A stretch of 52,263 bases of DNA, taken from the IMG/VR virus record IMGVR_UViG_3300028025_001613, positions 1 through 52,263 of that record; one strand, written 5' to 3'. How positions within the stretch are numbered: position 1 is the first letter of the stretch; every line of letters starts with the position of its first letter. Shown here one piece after another: positions 29,324 through 37,498 of this stretch. A program made the position numbers and the translations under genes. The notes under the pieces were generated by a model. The model searched no databases and was not told the DNA's origin. It worked only from the letters and a program-made list of their open reading frames with translations. This stretch comes from a virus.

Positions 29324-30130
29324 ATGCCAGCAAAAACAGAATTTACAACAGAGCAGCGTATTAGAGCTGCTGTTTTACCTAATCATGGTAAGACGTATAC
29401 AGTTATCCCTCACGGATATGTTATAGACGAAACTAGAAAAGAGCTGCAATCTGCAGGCTTTCATATAGATAAAGAAATTTACAAGACTAACTTAGATGGT
29501 CAAGTTGCACAAGGAATATATCATTTAAATCACGGCAGTGACTCAGATATGGGTCTAATGTTTGCATGGTCAAACAGCTATAATAAAATGATGAGATTTA
29601 AATGTGCTGTAGGTGCTCAGGTATTTATATGTATGAATGGAGTAGTATCTGGAAACTTATCCAACTACTCAAGAAAACATACAGGTAATGCTTTACAGGA
29701 AGCTACAGATACAATCAGACATCAAATTGCTAATGCTAGAACATTCTATGATCAATTAGTTAAAGATAAAGAACTACTAAAAGGAATCACGTTAACTAAG
29801 AGTCAACAAGCAGCTATTGTAGGTCAATTACTAATTGAACAAGATATATTAACTCTTTCTCAAGTGGGAATAGTTAAGCGTGAATTAGAAACACCTAGTC
29901 ATACTTATAATTCTACCGCTGATTCAGCTTGGACATTATATAATCATGTAACATTAGCTCTAAAAGATTCACATCCAATGAGTTATTTAAATGATCATCA
30001 GAAGTTACACAACTTCTTTATAGATCAATATACAATTACTAAGAAGTTTGTACAACCAGAACTAAACTTTGAAAAAGAAGTTGAAGAAGAGTTGGTAGAA
30101 ACTAATGATAGTGGTGTAATCTTTTTATAA
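29324..30130 (+). CDS. DUF932-family phage/plasmid protein
   Basis: This 268-residue protein matches the DUF932 pattern: a central segment MGLMFAWSNSYNKMMRFK followed by VGAQVFICMNGVVSGN, SRKHTG, then helices. DUF932 proteins are common near replication genes of phages and plasmids, and their biochemical role is not known. It starts 11 bases after the polymerase gene and ends with an acidic tail. Confidence 0.82.
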   Translation: MPAKTEFTTEQRIRAAVLPNHGKTYTVIPHGYVIDETRKELQSAGFHIDKEIYKTNLDGQVAQGIYHLNHGSDSDMGLMFAWSNSYNKMMRFKCAVGAQVFICMNGVVSGNLSNYSRKHTGNALQEATDTIRHQIANARTFYDQLVKDKELLKGITLTKSQQAAIVGQLLIEQDILTLSQVGIVKRELETPSHTYNSTADSAWTLYNHVTLALKDSHPMSYLNDHQKLHNFFIDQYTITKKFVQPELNFEKEVEEELVETNDSGVIFL

Positions 30131-30137
30131 AAATTAT

Positions 30138-30476
30138 ATGGAAGACAGCGTTGGTTCAGTATTTAAAGCAGTACTGCAACATCTAAAGTGTATTGAAGTG
30201 AGACTAGACTTTGCAAAAGCTTTGACTAGTCAAAAACAGAAATACGCTTTAGGTAATGCTGTACAGAAAGTAAAGATAGCTATTAATCATTTATGTGATT
30301 TACTACCAAGCTCATCTGGTGCAATGGAAGTAAAGAAAGAATTAGACAGTGAGCATCTAGTTTATATAATGTTACTAACAGAGCAACTATATGATCTTGG
30401 TAGTGAAGACATAGAAGAAGTAATAGAGTTAATAGAAAATCATATAAATAAAAAATATGGTAAGGGAGAAGTGTAA
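30138..30476 (+). CDS. hypothetical helical protein
   Basis: A 112-residue soluble protein, almost entirely helical, with no motif I recognise. It starts 7 bases after the DUF932 gene and overlaps the zinc-finger gene by 20 bases. Confidence 0.6.
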   Translation: MEDSVGSVFKAVLQHLKCIEVRLDFAKALTSQKQKYALGNAVQKVKIAINHLCDLLPSSSGAMEVKKELDSEHLVYIMLLTEQLYDLGSEDIEEVIELIENHINKKYGKGEV

Positions 30477-30813
30477 AGTTACTGGTAAATCTAGGTTTCC
30501 AACACCTGGAGATGCTAAAGAAGCTATGAACAGTCTCAAGACAGCCATAAGATATTATGATACAACAGGTAAAAGAATAAACAGAAGAGCAGGTAAAGTA
30601 AAACAGTGTAGATATTACTACTGCTGTCACTGTAATGGTTATCATATGACTAGTAATGATGCTCCTTTAGGTCAAAAGAAAAGAGAAAAGATATTTAAAG
30701 AAAGAGTAGAGTCAACTAAGACTCTGGTAAAGAATAAGCAAGAGGCAGAAGAGTGGAGAAAAGACTCTTTGCCATTTCCTGAAACTAAAACTAATAACGA
30801 TGAGATGGTATAA
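30457..30813 (+). CDS. small zinc-finger protein
   Basis: A basic 118-residue protein with one probable zinc site: CKVTGKSRF near the start and YYCCHCNGYHMT in the middle supply Cys and His ligands. The layout (Cys, about 50 residues, Cys-x-x-Cys-x-x-x-His) is common in small phage proteins, probably nucleic-acid binding. The C-terminal third is a charged helix. It overlaps its neighbours on both sides. Confidence 0.65.
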   Translation: MVREKCKVTGKSRFPTPGDAKEAMNSLKTAIRYYDTTGKRINRRAGKVKQCRYYYCCHCNGYHMTSNDAPLGQKKREKIFKERVESTKTLVKNKQEAEEWRKDSLPFPETKTNNDEMV

Positions 30814-31120
30814 GTTAAATGAAGACCATACTACAGAAATGCTACCCGAAGGAGAATATCCTTTGAATGGAGATTTACGTAGTCCTATTAAACACATAGG
30901 AGATAATGTTGTAAATGATCAAAGAATATCTACAGTGTTTTTACATTTAGATCACAACTGGGACCCAGATGGTGAACCAGTATTATTTGAAACCATGATC
31001 TTTGGTGGAGAGTATGATGAAGAAATGTGGAGATACTGTACATGGGAAGAAGCTAAAGCTGGACACGATAGAATTGTTAACTGCCTTGAACAAGGTATAA
31101 ACCCAAATGAAGAAATATGA
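30800..31120 (+). CDS. conserved phage hypothetical protein
   Basis: A 106-residue acidic protein containing ISTVFLHLDHNWDPDGEP and ETMIFGGEYD, a pattern I recall from many phages and some bacteria with no known function. It overlaps the previous gene by 14 bases and the kinase gene by 4 (ATGA). Confidence 0.72.
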   Translation: MRWYKLNEDHTTEMLPEGEYPLNGDLRSPIKHIGDNVVNDQRISTVFLHLDHNWDPDGEPVLFETMIFGGEYDEEMWRYCTWEEAKAGHDRIVNCLEQGINPNEEI

Positions 31121-31755
31121 TTATAGGAATTAACGGATATGCCGGCAGTGGAAAAGACACTGTCGGTACTATTATACAATATCTACAAACTATCCCTAGT
31201 AATGTATCTTTAGTAGATGTATTAGATTTTCCTCTAACACATCAATGGTGGTTAGAAGAAGCATCTGGATGGGAAATAAAAAAGTGGGCAGGTAAACTTA
31301 AGACTATGGCTAATTTATTTACAGGAATCCCTGTAGAGAAGTTTGAAGACCAAGACTTTAAGAAAACTATGCTTGGATCTGAATGGAATATGTCAGTGAG
31401 AGACTTTTTACAAAGACTAGGTACTGATGCTATTAGAGATGGCTTACATACTAATGCATGGGTTAATGCTCTTATGGCAGATTATAAGAAGATAGATTAT
31501 AATGATGATGAACAACCTGAATTTCCTAATTGGATTATTACAGATACTAGATTTCCTAATGAAGCCCAAGCTATTAAAGATGCTGGAGGTCTAGTAATCC
31601 GTATAGATAGACCAGGTGTTAAACCTATTAATAATCATCCTTCAGAAGTTGGATTAGATGATTGGAAGTTTGACTATAAGATAGCTAATGTGTCTGATCT
31701 TAGAGCTCTTACTGGTACAGTAGAGACAATATTATTAAAAGAAAATATACTGTAA
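31117..31755 (+). CDS. deoxynucleoside monophosphate kinase
   Basis: This 212-residue P-loop kinase resembles T4 gp1: Walker A GYAGSGKDT (residues 7-15), then the segment LQRLGTDAIRDGLHTNAW and the strand WIITDTRFPNEAQAI typical of phage dNMP kinases. It phosphorylates dNMPs recovered from host DNA to supply the polymerase. The ATGA overlap before it and TAATG overlap after it place it firmly in the operon. Confidence 0.85.
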   Translation: MIIGINGYAGSGKDTVGTIIQYLQTIPSNVSLVDVLDFPLTHQWWLEEASGWEIKKWAGKLKTMANLFTGIPVEKFEDQDFKKTMLGSEWNMSVRDFLQRLGTDAIRDGLHTNAWVNALMADYKKIDYNDDEQPEFPNWIITDTRFPNEAQAIKDAGGLVIRIDRPGVKPINNHPSEVGLDDWKFDYKIANVSDLRALTGTVETILLKENIL

Positions 31756-32150
31756 TGTGTGACCAATGTGTAAACTATGAACTAGATGATAATGAGTTTC
31801 TTGAAGTTACTCAGGAAGACATTGATTATTGGAAAGAAAAAGGTAAGTATTATGGCTACCCTCAATGCTGTATAGATGCTTTTTGTAATAGAATAGATCT
31901 TAATCTAACACCAGCACAAGAGCAAGTACTTGATAATCATGGTTTTATACCATGTAATGATCATGCTCTTATGATAATAGATAGTAAAGTCACTTTAAAA
32001 AGTCTTATTGAAAATAGACAATGTATATATGATTATCCTATGGATGACCATGATGCTGAAATAGTAAAACTTATAATAGACAATGATGAAGAACTTAGAC
32101 AAGAATTTCTTGACGCAGGATACGTCTCTGAAGAAAAGGAAGAGATTTAA
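31755..32150 (+). CDS. Cys-rich conserved hypothetical protein
   Basis: A 131-residue acidic protein with CDQC near the N-terminus and YGYPQCCIDAFCNR at about residues 33-46. The GYPxCC motif recurs in phage and bacterial proteins of unknown role and may bind a metal. The C-terminal half is an acidic helix. It is coupled to the kinase gene before it. Confidence 0.65.
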   Translation: MCDQCVNYELDDNEFLEVTQEDIDYWKEKGKYYGYPQCCIDAFCNRIDLNLTPAQEQVLDNHGFIPCNDHALMIIDSKVTLKSLIENRQCIYDYPMDDHDAEIVKLIIDNDEELRQEFLDAGYVSEEKEEI

Positions 32151-32241
32151 AATACCTTATGTAAAGGTTAGTATTAAAGATAATAAAGTGGTCTATGCAA
32201 ATAATAGAACAGTCTACGAAGACTCTAAAAACAAGAGATAA
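32083..32241 (+). CDS. possible small basic overlapping protein
   Basis: A 52-codon frame from ATG 32083 (or 32086) to TAA 32239-32241. It overlaps the previous gene by 68 bases and the radical SAM gene by 47. The part filling the gap reads like protein (FKIPYVKVSIKDNKVVYAN), with a Lys/Arg cluster before it. This explains an otherwise empty 44-base gap, but the heavy overlaps leave it uncertain. Confidence 0.35.
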   Translation: MMKNLDKNFLTQDTSLKKRKRFKIPYVKVSIKDNKVVYANNRTVYEDSKNKR

Positions 32242-33049
32242 TGGAAGAAGCTCGGACGCTATTAGTCCGAACTTCATCTATGGATGCCTAGGTGGCTGTA
32301 TGAAGTCCTACTGCTATGTAGGCAGATATAACCACGATAAAGTATATGTTAATAAGAATACTGATGATATTCTACACTCTGTTTATGATTGGCTAGTAGA
32401 TAAACCATGGCCTAAAGTTCCTAATCAGTGTGATGAAAAGTATTATACTATAGATATAGGCTGCAGTACTGATGTAGCTTTGATGACTAAATATTATAAT
32501 TGGCAAAAGGTATTTGACTGGTTTGACTGTCATGTAATGGCTAAGTCTACTTTTGCCACTAAATATCCTAGTATGTTTCGTCCTAATGAAAAGTTTGTAT
32601 TCCATCCTGATAAACACCGTATCCGGGTAAGCTTAATGCCTCAGATATACTCTGATGTATTAGAACCAGGTACAGATAGTATAGCTCGTCGTATAGCTGA
32701 AATTCCTAGGCTACAACAGTATATGGAAGTACATATTAACTTTAGTCCTATCATCTATACAGATGGCTGGCTAGGTGAATACCGTAAATTATTCCAACAG
32801 CTTAAAGATGCAAGTATAGATGTTAAGTGTGAATGCATATTCCTTACACATAATATACAGCAGCATCAGCGTAACTCTGAGATTGTACAAGATCTAATAT
32901 GGAGACCAGATATTCAAGAGTCTAAAGACTCCCAGTATGCTCCTGATAATATTAGATATAAACACACTCTAAAAAGAGAAATGGTAAAAGATTTTGTATC
33001 TTTATACTCAGAATTTTTTAATCCAGTTAACATTAGATATATATTTTAA
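32195..33049 (+). CDS. radical SAM protein, spore-photoproduct-lyase-like
   Basis: This 284-residue protein has an N-terminal cysteine cluster GCLGGCMKSYCYVGR with Cys31, Cys35 and Cys40 (CX3CX4C, not the usual CX3CX2C). Following strands resemble a radical SAM barrel (YTIDIGCSTDVALM, VHINFSPI, CECIFLTHNI). I recall proteins with this GG-C-x-x-SYCYV pattern in other phages, annotated as photolyase-like. It may repair UV lesions or modify nucleotides using SAM and an Fe-S cluster. Family confident, reaction not. Confidence 0.72.
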   Translation: MQIIEQSTKTLKTRDNGRSSDAISPNFIYGCLGGCMKSYCYVGRYNHDKVYVNKNTDDILHSVYDWLVDKPWPKVPNQCDEKYYTIDIGCSTDVALMTKYYNWQKVFDWFDCHVMAKSTFATKYPSMFRPNEKFVFHPDKHRIRVSLMPQIYSDVLEPGTDSIARRIAEIPRLQQYMEVHINFSPIIYTDGWLGEYRKLFQQLKDASIDVKCECIFLTHNIQQHQRNSEIVQDLIWRPDIQESKDSQYAPDNIRYKHTLKREMVKDFVSLYSEFFNPVNIRYIF

Positions 33050-33052
33050 TAT

Positions 33053-33328
33053 ATGAAAGTAAAAGATAAAATACCTTATTGGAAATTACTAATTGTATTT
33101 ATATCAGCAATAGCATTAGAAGCTAATTCAATAGCAAGTTTTAGATATTTAATGGACAAACAATGGATAGGTATGGTATCAATGGTATTTATTAATCCAT
33201 TCTTAACTTTACCTATGAACCATTTTACTATTGAGGTAAAAACATTTAGAGGAAGATCCTTAATTGCACTAGCTTTTGCACTTGGTTTTAGTGTAGGTGT
33301 GCTACTTATAAGACCAGCATTTATATAA
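33053..33328 (+). CDS. small integral membrane protein
   Basis: A 91-residue protein with probably three hydrophobic segments (about residues 10-28, 38-52, 68-88) and a Pro in the middle one (INPFLTLPM). The pattern is like small phage membrane proteins of unknown function. Starts 3 bases after the radical SAM gene. Confidence 0.65.
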   Translation: MKVKDKIPYWKLLIVFISAIALEANSIASFRYLMDKQWIGMVSMVFINPFLTLPMNHFTIEVKTFRGRSLIALAFALGFSVGVLLIRPAFI

Positions 33329-33340
33329 AACAAACAATTT

Positions 33341-34033
33341 ATGAAAATTTTACACATTTCAGATACCCATGGATTCCATAATGCCTTTCCAGATTCTACC
33401 TGGAAGGGTATTGATGTAGTAGTCCATAGTGGAGACTGTTCTAACTACTATGATGTATTTAGAAATGAGCAGGAAGTAGTTAACTTCCTTAACTGGTATG
33501 AGCTTGTACCCGTAAAGTATAAAATATACGTAGCGGGTAATCATGATACCTGTATAGAAAGAAAAAGAATAACTAAGGAAGACTTTGAAAAACGTGGTCT
33601 TATCTATTTAGAAGATGGATTTACAAATATAGATGGGATTAAGTTCTATGGTTCTCCTTATACACCAACATTTGGTCAGTGGGCATTTATGAAAGCTCGT
33701 GATAAAATGCATAATGTGTGGCAAGCTGTACCAGAAGATACTGATGTACTAATAGTCCACGGCCCTCCTAAAACTATTAGAGATTTATCATTTGATAGAC
33801 ATGGTCAATTAGAGTTCTGTGGAGACATGGCTCTTTATAAAAGATGCATGCAATTAAAAGATACTCTTAAGTTAGTATGTTTTGGACATATCCATAATAT
33901 GGATGGTGTGCCAACTAACCAAGGTATATCTCGTTTTGCACATACCTCTACAGCATTTTCTAATGCAGCTTGTGTATATGATGGACGTTTTGATCTAGGC
34001 TTAGTATCATTTGGTAACAAATTTAAAATCTAA
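33341..34033 (+). CDS. metallophosphoesterase (calcineurin-like)
   Basis: This 230-residue enzyme shows all core metal motifs: DTH (Asp8, His10), SGDC, AGNHDT, IVHGPP and FGHIHN. It hydrolyses phosphomono- or diesters with two metal ions. The natural substrate cannot be read from sequence; phage members have been linked to RNA or nucleotide phosphates. It lies in the nucleotide/accessory operon. Confidence 0.88.
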   Translation: MKILHISDTHGFHNAFPDSTWKGIDVVVHSGDCSNYYDVFRNEQEVVNFLNWYELVPVKYKIYVAGNHDTCIERKRITKEDFEKRGLIYLEDGFTNIDGIKFYGSPYTPTFGQWAFMKARDKMHNVWQAVPEDTDVLIVHGPPKTIRDLSFDRHGQLEFCGDMALYKRCMQLKDTLKLVCFGHIHNMDGVPTNQGISRFAHTSTAFSNAACVYDGRFDLGLVSFGNKFKI

Positions 34034-34036
34034 CAT

Positions 34037-34267
34037 ATGAAAGACAAATGTATTTTATGTGATGCTGATACAGCATATGATAATACGACCCATGTAGACA
34101 TGAGAGTTGGTTATATAGAAGGTGCAGGACAGTTATGTCATGCATGCTGGATGAAAGGTACTGATAGAAGACATTTCTTAGTACCACATAGCTTAGTTTA
34201 CAATAATTCTAATGATGCAGAATTAGGAGCTAAAGTGAGAGAATTGTATTATAATATAACAGATTAA
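34037..34267 (+). CDS. small zinc-ribbon protein
   Basis: A 76-residue protein with CILC near the start and CHACW at about residues 34-38, giving a four-Cys zinc ribbon separated by a strand region. Starts 3 bases after the phosphoesterase gene. Probably a nucleic-acid or protein adaptor. Confidence 0.6.
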   Translation: MKDKCILCDADTAYDNTTHVDMRVGYIEGAGQLCHACWMKGTDRRHFLVPHSLVYNNSNDAELGAKVRELYYNITD

Positions 34268-34271
34268 TTAG

Positions 34272-34279
34272 TAAATTTG
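34272..34279 (+). promoter_or_regulatory. possible -7 promoter box
   Basis: TAAATTTG matches TAnnTTTG and ends 3 bases before the ATG at 34283, so a transcript from it would be nearly leaderless. No -33 element. Weak. Confidence 0.22.
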
Positions 34280-34282
34280 CGT

Positions 34283-34561
34283 ATGTACAAAGCAGAAGTT
34301 TTATATGAGGATACATGCATTAGAGTGTATGATCCAGAAAAGAAAGAGTTAATAGCAGTATTTAAAACCTTTTCTAAAGCATCTAATAAGCTTGGAGTAG
34401 GACATTCAACAGTTCAACATAAGTGTGAATCTAAACGTAGAATGTTTTCACCCATCTTAAATAGAGAGGTAGCTTGTAGAATAGGTGTTATGAAACCCGG
34501 TGATAAAGAATTAATAGAACAAACTGAAAAGTACTTAACAACGAAACAGTTAAAAAAATGA
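34283..34561 (+). CDS. small protein with a NUMOD1-like DNA-binding module
   Basis: The ATG at 34283 is preferred over the TTG two codons upstream. The 92 residues contain a segment (VYDPEKKELIAVFKTFSKASNKLG, read in two parts: strand pair, then a helix-turn-helix) like the NUMOD1 modules that guide homing endonucleases. There is no nuclease domain, so it is either a free-standing DNA-binding protein or a nuclease remnant. It overlaps the next gene by 4 bases. Confidence 0.6.
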   Translation: MYKAEVLYEDTCIRVYDPEKKELIAVFKTFSKASNKLGVGHSTVQHKCESKRRMFSPILNREVACRIGVMKPGDKELIEQTEKYLTTKQLKK

Positions 34562-34827
34562 AAAAGTACATAACAGCAATATTAAGTATAGGAACAGTAG
34601 CAATGCTGTTCTATACGCTGTTTGATTTAAAGAATCAAGTAAAACAAATATCAGTGTTGCAACATCAATTAGATAGTGTAACTATTCAGTTGGATAGTAT
34701 ATCTATAATTAACTTTGCAACAGAGGTAGAGAATGGTAGATATGAAATAACTTTGGAGCATCTTAAAGAGACTAATCCTAAAGCTGCTAAAGAGTTTGAA
34801 GAATTTATGAATACTCAAACTGAATAG
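34558..34827 (+). CDS. membrane-anchored coiled-coil protein
   Basis: An 89-residue protein: N-terminal TM or signal-anchor helix (residues about 4-22), a coiled coil (VKQISVLQHQLDSVTIQLDS) and an acidic helix. Coupled to the gene before by an ATGA overlap. It resembles i-spanin-like or host-membrane interaction proteins in topology only. Confidence 0.6.
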   Translation: MKKYITAILSIGTVAMLFYTLFDLKNQVKQISVLQHQLDSVTIQLDSISIINFATEVENGRYEITLEHLKETNPKAAKEFEEFMNTQTE

Positions 34828-34828
34828 T

Positions 34829-34951
34829 ATGAAGCAATGGTTTAATAGAATTAAAAAGTATAATTGGACATTTATAATAGTATGGGTGTCCATATTTACA
34901 CTATCATTTACATTGTGGTGGCAAATCTTTAAAATATTAAAAAACTTATGA
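34829..34951 (+). CDS. 40-residue single-TM protein
   Basis: ATG 34829 to TGA 34949-34951, starting 1 base after the previous gene and overlapping the thioredoxin-like gene by ATGA. The product has a basic N-terminus (MKQWFNRIKK) and a Trp-rich TM helix (FIIVWVSIFTLSFTLWW). Tight coupling on both sides makes it a credible small membrane protein. Confidence 0.55.
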   Translation: MKQWFNRIKKYNWTFIIVWVSIFTLSFTLWWQIFKILKNL

Positions 34952-35208
34952 GTAATTTAGAAGTAAAGACATTTGTAGAAGACTGGTGTGCTACCTGTCA
35001 AAAAGTAGCACCAGCCCTTATAAGCTTAGAAAATAAGTATAATAGACAATTGTCTTGGCAGAATTTAAGTATTGATCAGCATGGTGATGCTAATGCTGTT
35101 AGTGCGGTACCTACAATAATCTTTGTAAAAGATGGAATAGAAGTAGAAAGAATGGTTGGAGAAAGACCTCCATTCCTCTATGAAGAAACTATTCTTAAAT
35201 ACTTGTAA
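34948..35208 (+). CDS. thioredoxin-like protein
   Basis: An 86-residue protein with the thioredoxin fold in miniature: the active site DWCATCQKVAP (Cys14, Cys17), a central strand, and the cis-Pro segment SAVPTIIFVKDG. It would reduce disulfides, possibly for a nucleotide-reducing enzyme encoded elsewhere or to protect cytosolic phage enzymes. No signal peptide. Shorter than typical thioredoxin. Confidence 0.82.
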   Translation: MSNLEVKTFVEDWCATCQKVAPALISLENKYNRQLSWQNLSIDQHGDANAVSAVPTIIFVKDGIEVERMVGERPPFLYEETILKYL

Positions 35209-35211
35209 GAT

Positions 35212-35475
35212 ATGTCAGTATCTAGTAAATATAGATTAACAAGGTTAAATGATGGTCTTGTTAAAGAAGGTACACAGCTAGCTTGGATTAATTACAAGCT
35301 AACTGGTAACTCAATATATAAAAGAATAGCAAAAGGCAGGGGTCTAGTTATTTATAGAAGTATGGGTGACTACTGGCAAACTACACTAGTCCAGTCTTAT
35401 AAAAAGTTAGAGGACGGTACAATAATGTTTACTACAGAAAATAGTAATTATAAATTAGAGAAAATAAATAATTAA
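35212..35475 (+). CDS. hypothetical basic protein
   Basis: An 87-residue basic protein with predicted strands and Tyr-rich segments (GLVIYRSMGDYWQTTLV). It starts 3 bases after the thioredoxin-like gene. No motif recognised. Confidence 0.55.
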   Translation: MSVSSKYRLTRLNDGLVKEGTQLAWINYKLTGNSIYKRIAKGRGLVIYRSMGDYWQTTLVQSYKKLEDGTIMFTTENSNYKLEKINN

Positions 35476-35476
35476 T

Positions 35477-35677
35477 ATGACACCAATAGATAATAATACA
35501 CATTATTATTTAGAAAATGATAGAGTCATATTCACAGCAGCTTTCCATATAAAAAGGGGAAGCTGCTGTGGTAATGGCTGTAGACATTGTCCTTATGAGC
35601 CTAAACACACAAAGAACAATATAATAAAACAACAACAGTATGATACTATCAGACAAGACAATCCTAAAAGAGATTGA
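35477..35677 (+). CDS. DUF5522-like Cys-rich protein
   Basis: A 66-residue protein with VIFTAAFHIKRGSCCGNG followed by CRHCPY, the hallmark of the small DUF5522 family found in many Bacteroidota genomes, likely metal-binding. Its presence suggests acquisition from a host. The last 38 bases overlap the dCTP deaminase gene. Confidence 0.75.
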   Translation: MTPIDNNTHYYLENDRVIFTAAFHIKRGSCCGNGCRHCPYEPKHTKNNIIKQQQYDTIRQDNPKRD

Positions 35678-36173
35678 GAATGGTAACATTGTTATTTCTC
35701 CATTGGTAGAAAAGCATGTTAATCCTAATAGTGTAGACCTTACACTAGCTCCACAATTTAAAGTGTACCAGCAAGGTATACTTGATCCACGCAAACCTAA
35801 TCCTACAATTGATTTAGTAATACCCGAGCATGGTTTCTTATTAGAACCAGGAGAAGTTTACTTATATGCTTGTAACGAGCGTATAGGTGTTAAGAATAAT
35901 ATCCGTGCTAAGGTTGAAGGTAAGTCTAGTCTTGGACGTCTAGGTTTATTTATACATGTAACCGCAGGTTTTATAGACACAGGTTTTGAGGGTAGCTTAG
36001 TATTAGAACTAGTAGCTACTAGACCTATCATGATATATCCTGATATGAAAATCTGTCAAGTAGAATTTGCTAGAGTGGAAGGAGAGATTGGTGAGACTTA
36101 TGATCAGAAAGCTGGTTCTAAGTATCATAATCAAACTGGTGTACAAGAAAGTCTAATGCATAAAAACTTTTAG
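35640..36173 (+). CDS. dcd: dCTP deaminase
   Basis: The 177 residues carry the trimeric dUTPase/Dcd signature: KVEGKSSLGRLGL (Ser/Arg triphosphate site) and HVTAGFIDTGFEG (with the Glu pattern of dCTP deaminase), plus the N-terminal NPNSVDLTL. It converts dCTP to dUTP (or to dUMP if bifunctional) for dTTP synthesis. No thymidylate synthase lies in the window. It complements Ung and the dNMP kinase. Confidence 0.87.
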   Translation: MILSDKTILKEIENGNIVISPLVEKHVNPNSVDLTLAPQFKVYQQGILDPRKPNPTIDLVIPEHGFLLEPGEVYLYACNERIGVKNNIRAKVEGKSSLGRLGLFIHVTAGFIDTGFEGSLVLELVATRPIMIYPDMKICQVEFARVEGEIGETYDQKAGSKYHNQTGVQESLMHKNF

Positions 36174-36174
36174 T

Positions 36175-36633
36175 ATGATAACTGATATATTAAAAGAAAG
36201 AGAGGTAGATCAAAAACCTAGGTTCTTTCTGCACGATGAAATGATAACTTGGTTATCTGATACTTGTTATTTTACTACCAGTATATGTCCAGAAGGTAGA
36301 CAAGGAATAACTTTACCTTATATAGATTCTTATGGACAAGTGCACTCAACTGAGTATATAGAAATACCAACTTATTTTATTGTAGACAACAAGTGCTTAA
36401 TAGAAGGAAAACAGATAGGTCCATCTACTTCTTCTTATATAGATTTAACAAACCATACTAAAATTATTAAGAGCTTAATTACTAGAGTTAATTGGTTAGA
36501 AGAAGCTATAAAAATTAATAACCAAAAAATAGGTTCAGAAATAGCTCAACTAGTTAGCAATCAAGTAGTTATGCAGAATGAACTTGTAGAACTTAAAAGT
36601 AAATTAAATGAAAAAAGAACAGATAATCAATAG
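36175..36633 (+). CDS. hypothetical protein with C-terminal coiled coil
   Basis: A 152-residue protein; the N-terminal 90 residues are mixed, with several Cys/Tyr, and the C-terminal third is a coiled coil (IAQLVSNQVVMQNELVELKS) suggesting oligomers. Starts 1 base after dcd. No family recognised. Confidence 0.62.
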   Translation: MITDILKEREVDQKPRFFLHDEMITWLSDTCYFTTSICPEGRQGITLPYIDSYGQVHSTEYIEIPTYFIVDNKCLIEGKQIGPSTSSYIDLTNHTKIIKSLITRVNWLEEAIKINNQKIGSEIAQLVSNQVVMQNELVELKSKLNEKRTDNQ

Positions 36634-36769
36634 ACTTTCATCTACGCATATAGAAGATCTTTACATAAAAAGAATTCTTAAAAGAGCTGTTAGAAGACTT
36701 AAATGTAAAGGTATTAGATTAGTTATAAGACAGTCTAAAGAATCATTACTTAATATAGATTGGTTATGA
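36608..36769 (+). CDS. small Arg/Lys-rich protein
   Basis: ATG 36608 to TGA 36767-36769 encodes 53 residues, strongly basic (IKRILKRAVRRLKCKG in the middle). It overlaps the previous gene by 26 bases, and its TGA overlaps the next ATG (ATGA). Likely a nucleic-acid-binding helix-rich protein. Confidence 0.5.
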   Translation: MKKEQIINRLSSTHIEDLYIKRILKRAVRRLKCKGIRLVIRQSKESLLNIDWL

Positions 36770-36816
36770 AAAAAGCATTATATTTAGATGATCTTGATTT
36801 GTTTTATATAAAATAA
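36766..36816 (+). pseudogene. 5' remnant of the cyclic-phosphate receiver gene
   Basis: ATG 36766, coupled to the previous stop by ATGA, encodes only 16 residues beginning MKKALYLDD, then diverges to a stop just before the homing endonuclease. The first nine residues resemble the start of the receiver-domain protein that resumes after the endonuclease (LKTCLYIDD). This looks like the original gene start cut off by the insertion. DNA identity is low, so the event is not recent or the downstream copy came from elsewhere. Confidence 0.5.
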
Positions 36817-36821
36817 TTTTG
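36794..36821 (+). promoter_or_regulatory. candidate promoter of the homing endonuclease
   Basis: TTG (36794-36796), 17 bases, then a perfect TAATTTTG -7 box (36814-36821), 26 bases before the ATG at 36848. The element suggests the inserted gene carries its own host-type promoter. Confidence 0.4.
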
Positions 36822-36847
36822 TATCTTTATTATATAAAGAACTAATT

Positions 36848-37498
36848 ATGCCTTATAAACCTATTTGTGGTGTATATAAAATTACTAATCTAATAAATAA
36901 TAAGTACTATATTGGTAGTGCTATAAGTATTAAATATAGATTAAATACTCACAAAAGACTTCTTAGAGATAATAAACATTTTAATGCTCATTTACAATCA
37001 TCATATAATAAGTATGGTCTATCTAATTTTATATTTGAACAATTAGAAGTTACTACAAAAGAAACTATGATTGAAAAAGAACAATATTGGATAGACCATC
37101 TTAATGCTACAAATCATAAAAAAGGCTATAATAAAAGAAGTATTGCTTCAAGTAATCTTGGTGTAAAAGCTTCTGAAGAAACTAAAAGAAAATTAAGTTT
37201 AGCTCATATTGGTCATAAGAGATCAATAGAAGCTCAAAATAAAATATCAGATTCTCAATATAAAGCTGTTGTTCAAATGGACTTAAGTGGAAATATACTT
37301 AACGAATTTAGATCTATTAAAGAAGCAGCTTTATTAGTTAACTGTCAAAGGAGTGGTATATCAATGTGTTGTAAAGGTATTATTAAATCTCATAATGGAT
37401 ATTTATGGTGTAAAAAAGAAAATATAACAAACTTTAAAATACCTATTTTAAATCATAAATTCATATCTACTAAAGTAAAACAAAAATGGAAAAGTTAA
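36848..37498 (+). mobile_element. GIY-YIG homing endonuclease gene with NUMOD3/NUMOD1
   Basis: The 216-residue protein begins with a GIY-YIG nuclease domain (GVYKITNLINNKYYIGSA, then the Arg and Glu segments to about residue 95). Two NUMOD3-like repeats follow (SEETKRKLSLAHIGHKRS and SIEAQNKIS), and the C-terminus is a NUMOD1 DNA-binding module (QMDLSGNILNEFRSIKEAA). It is free-standing, with no intron features seen. It is more AT-rich in codon use than its neighbours by eye, fitting a mobile gene. Its end overlaps the next gene by 13 bases. Confidence 0.88.
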
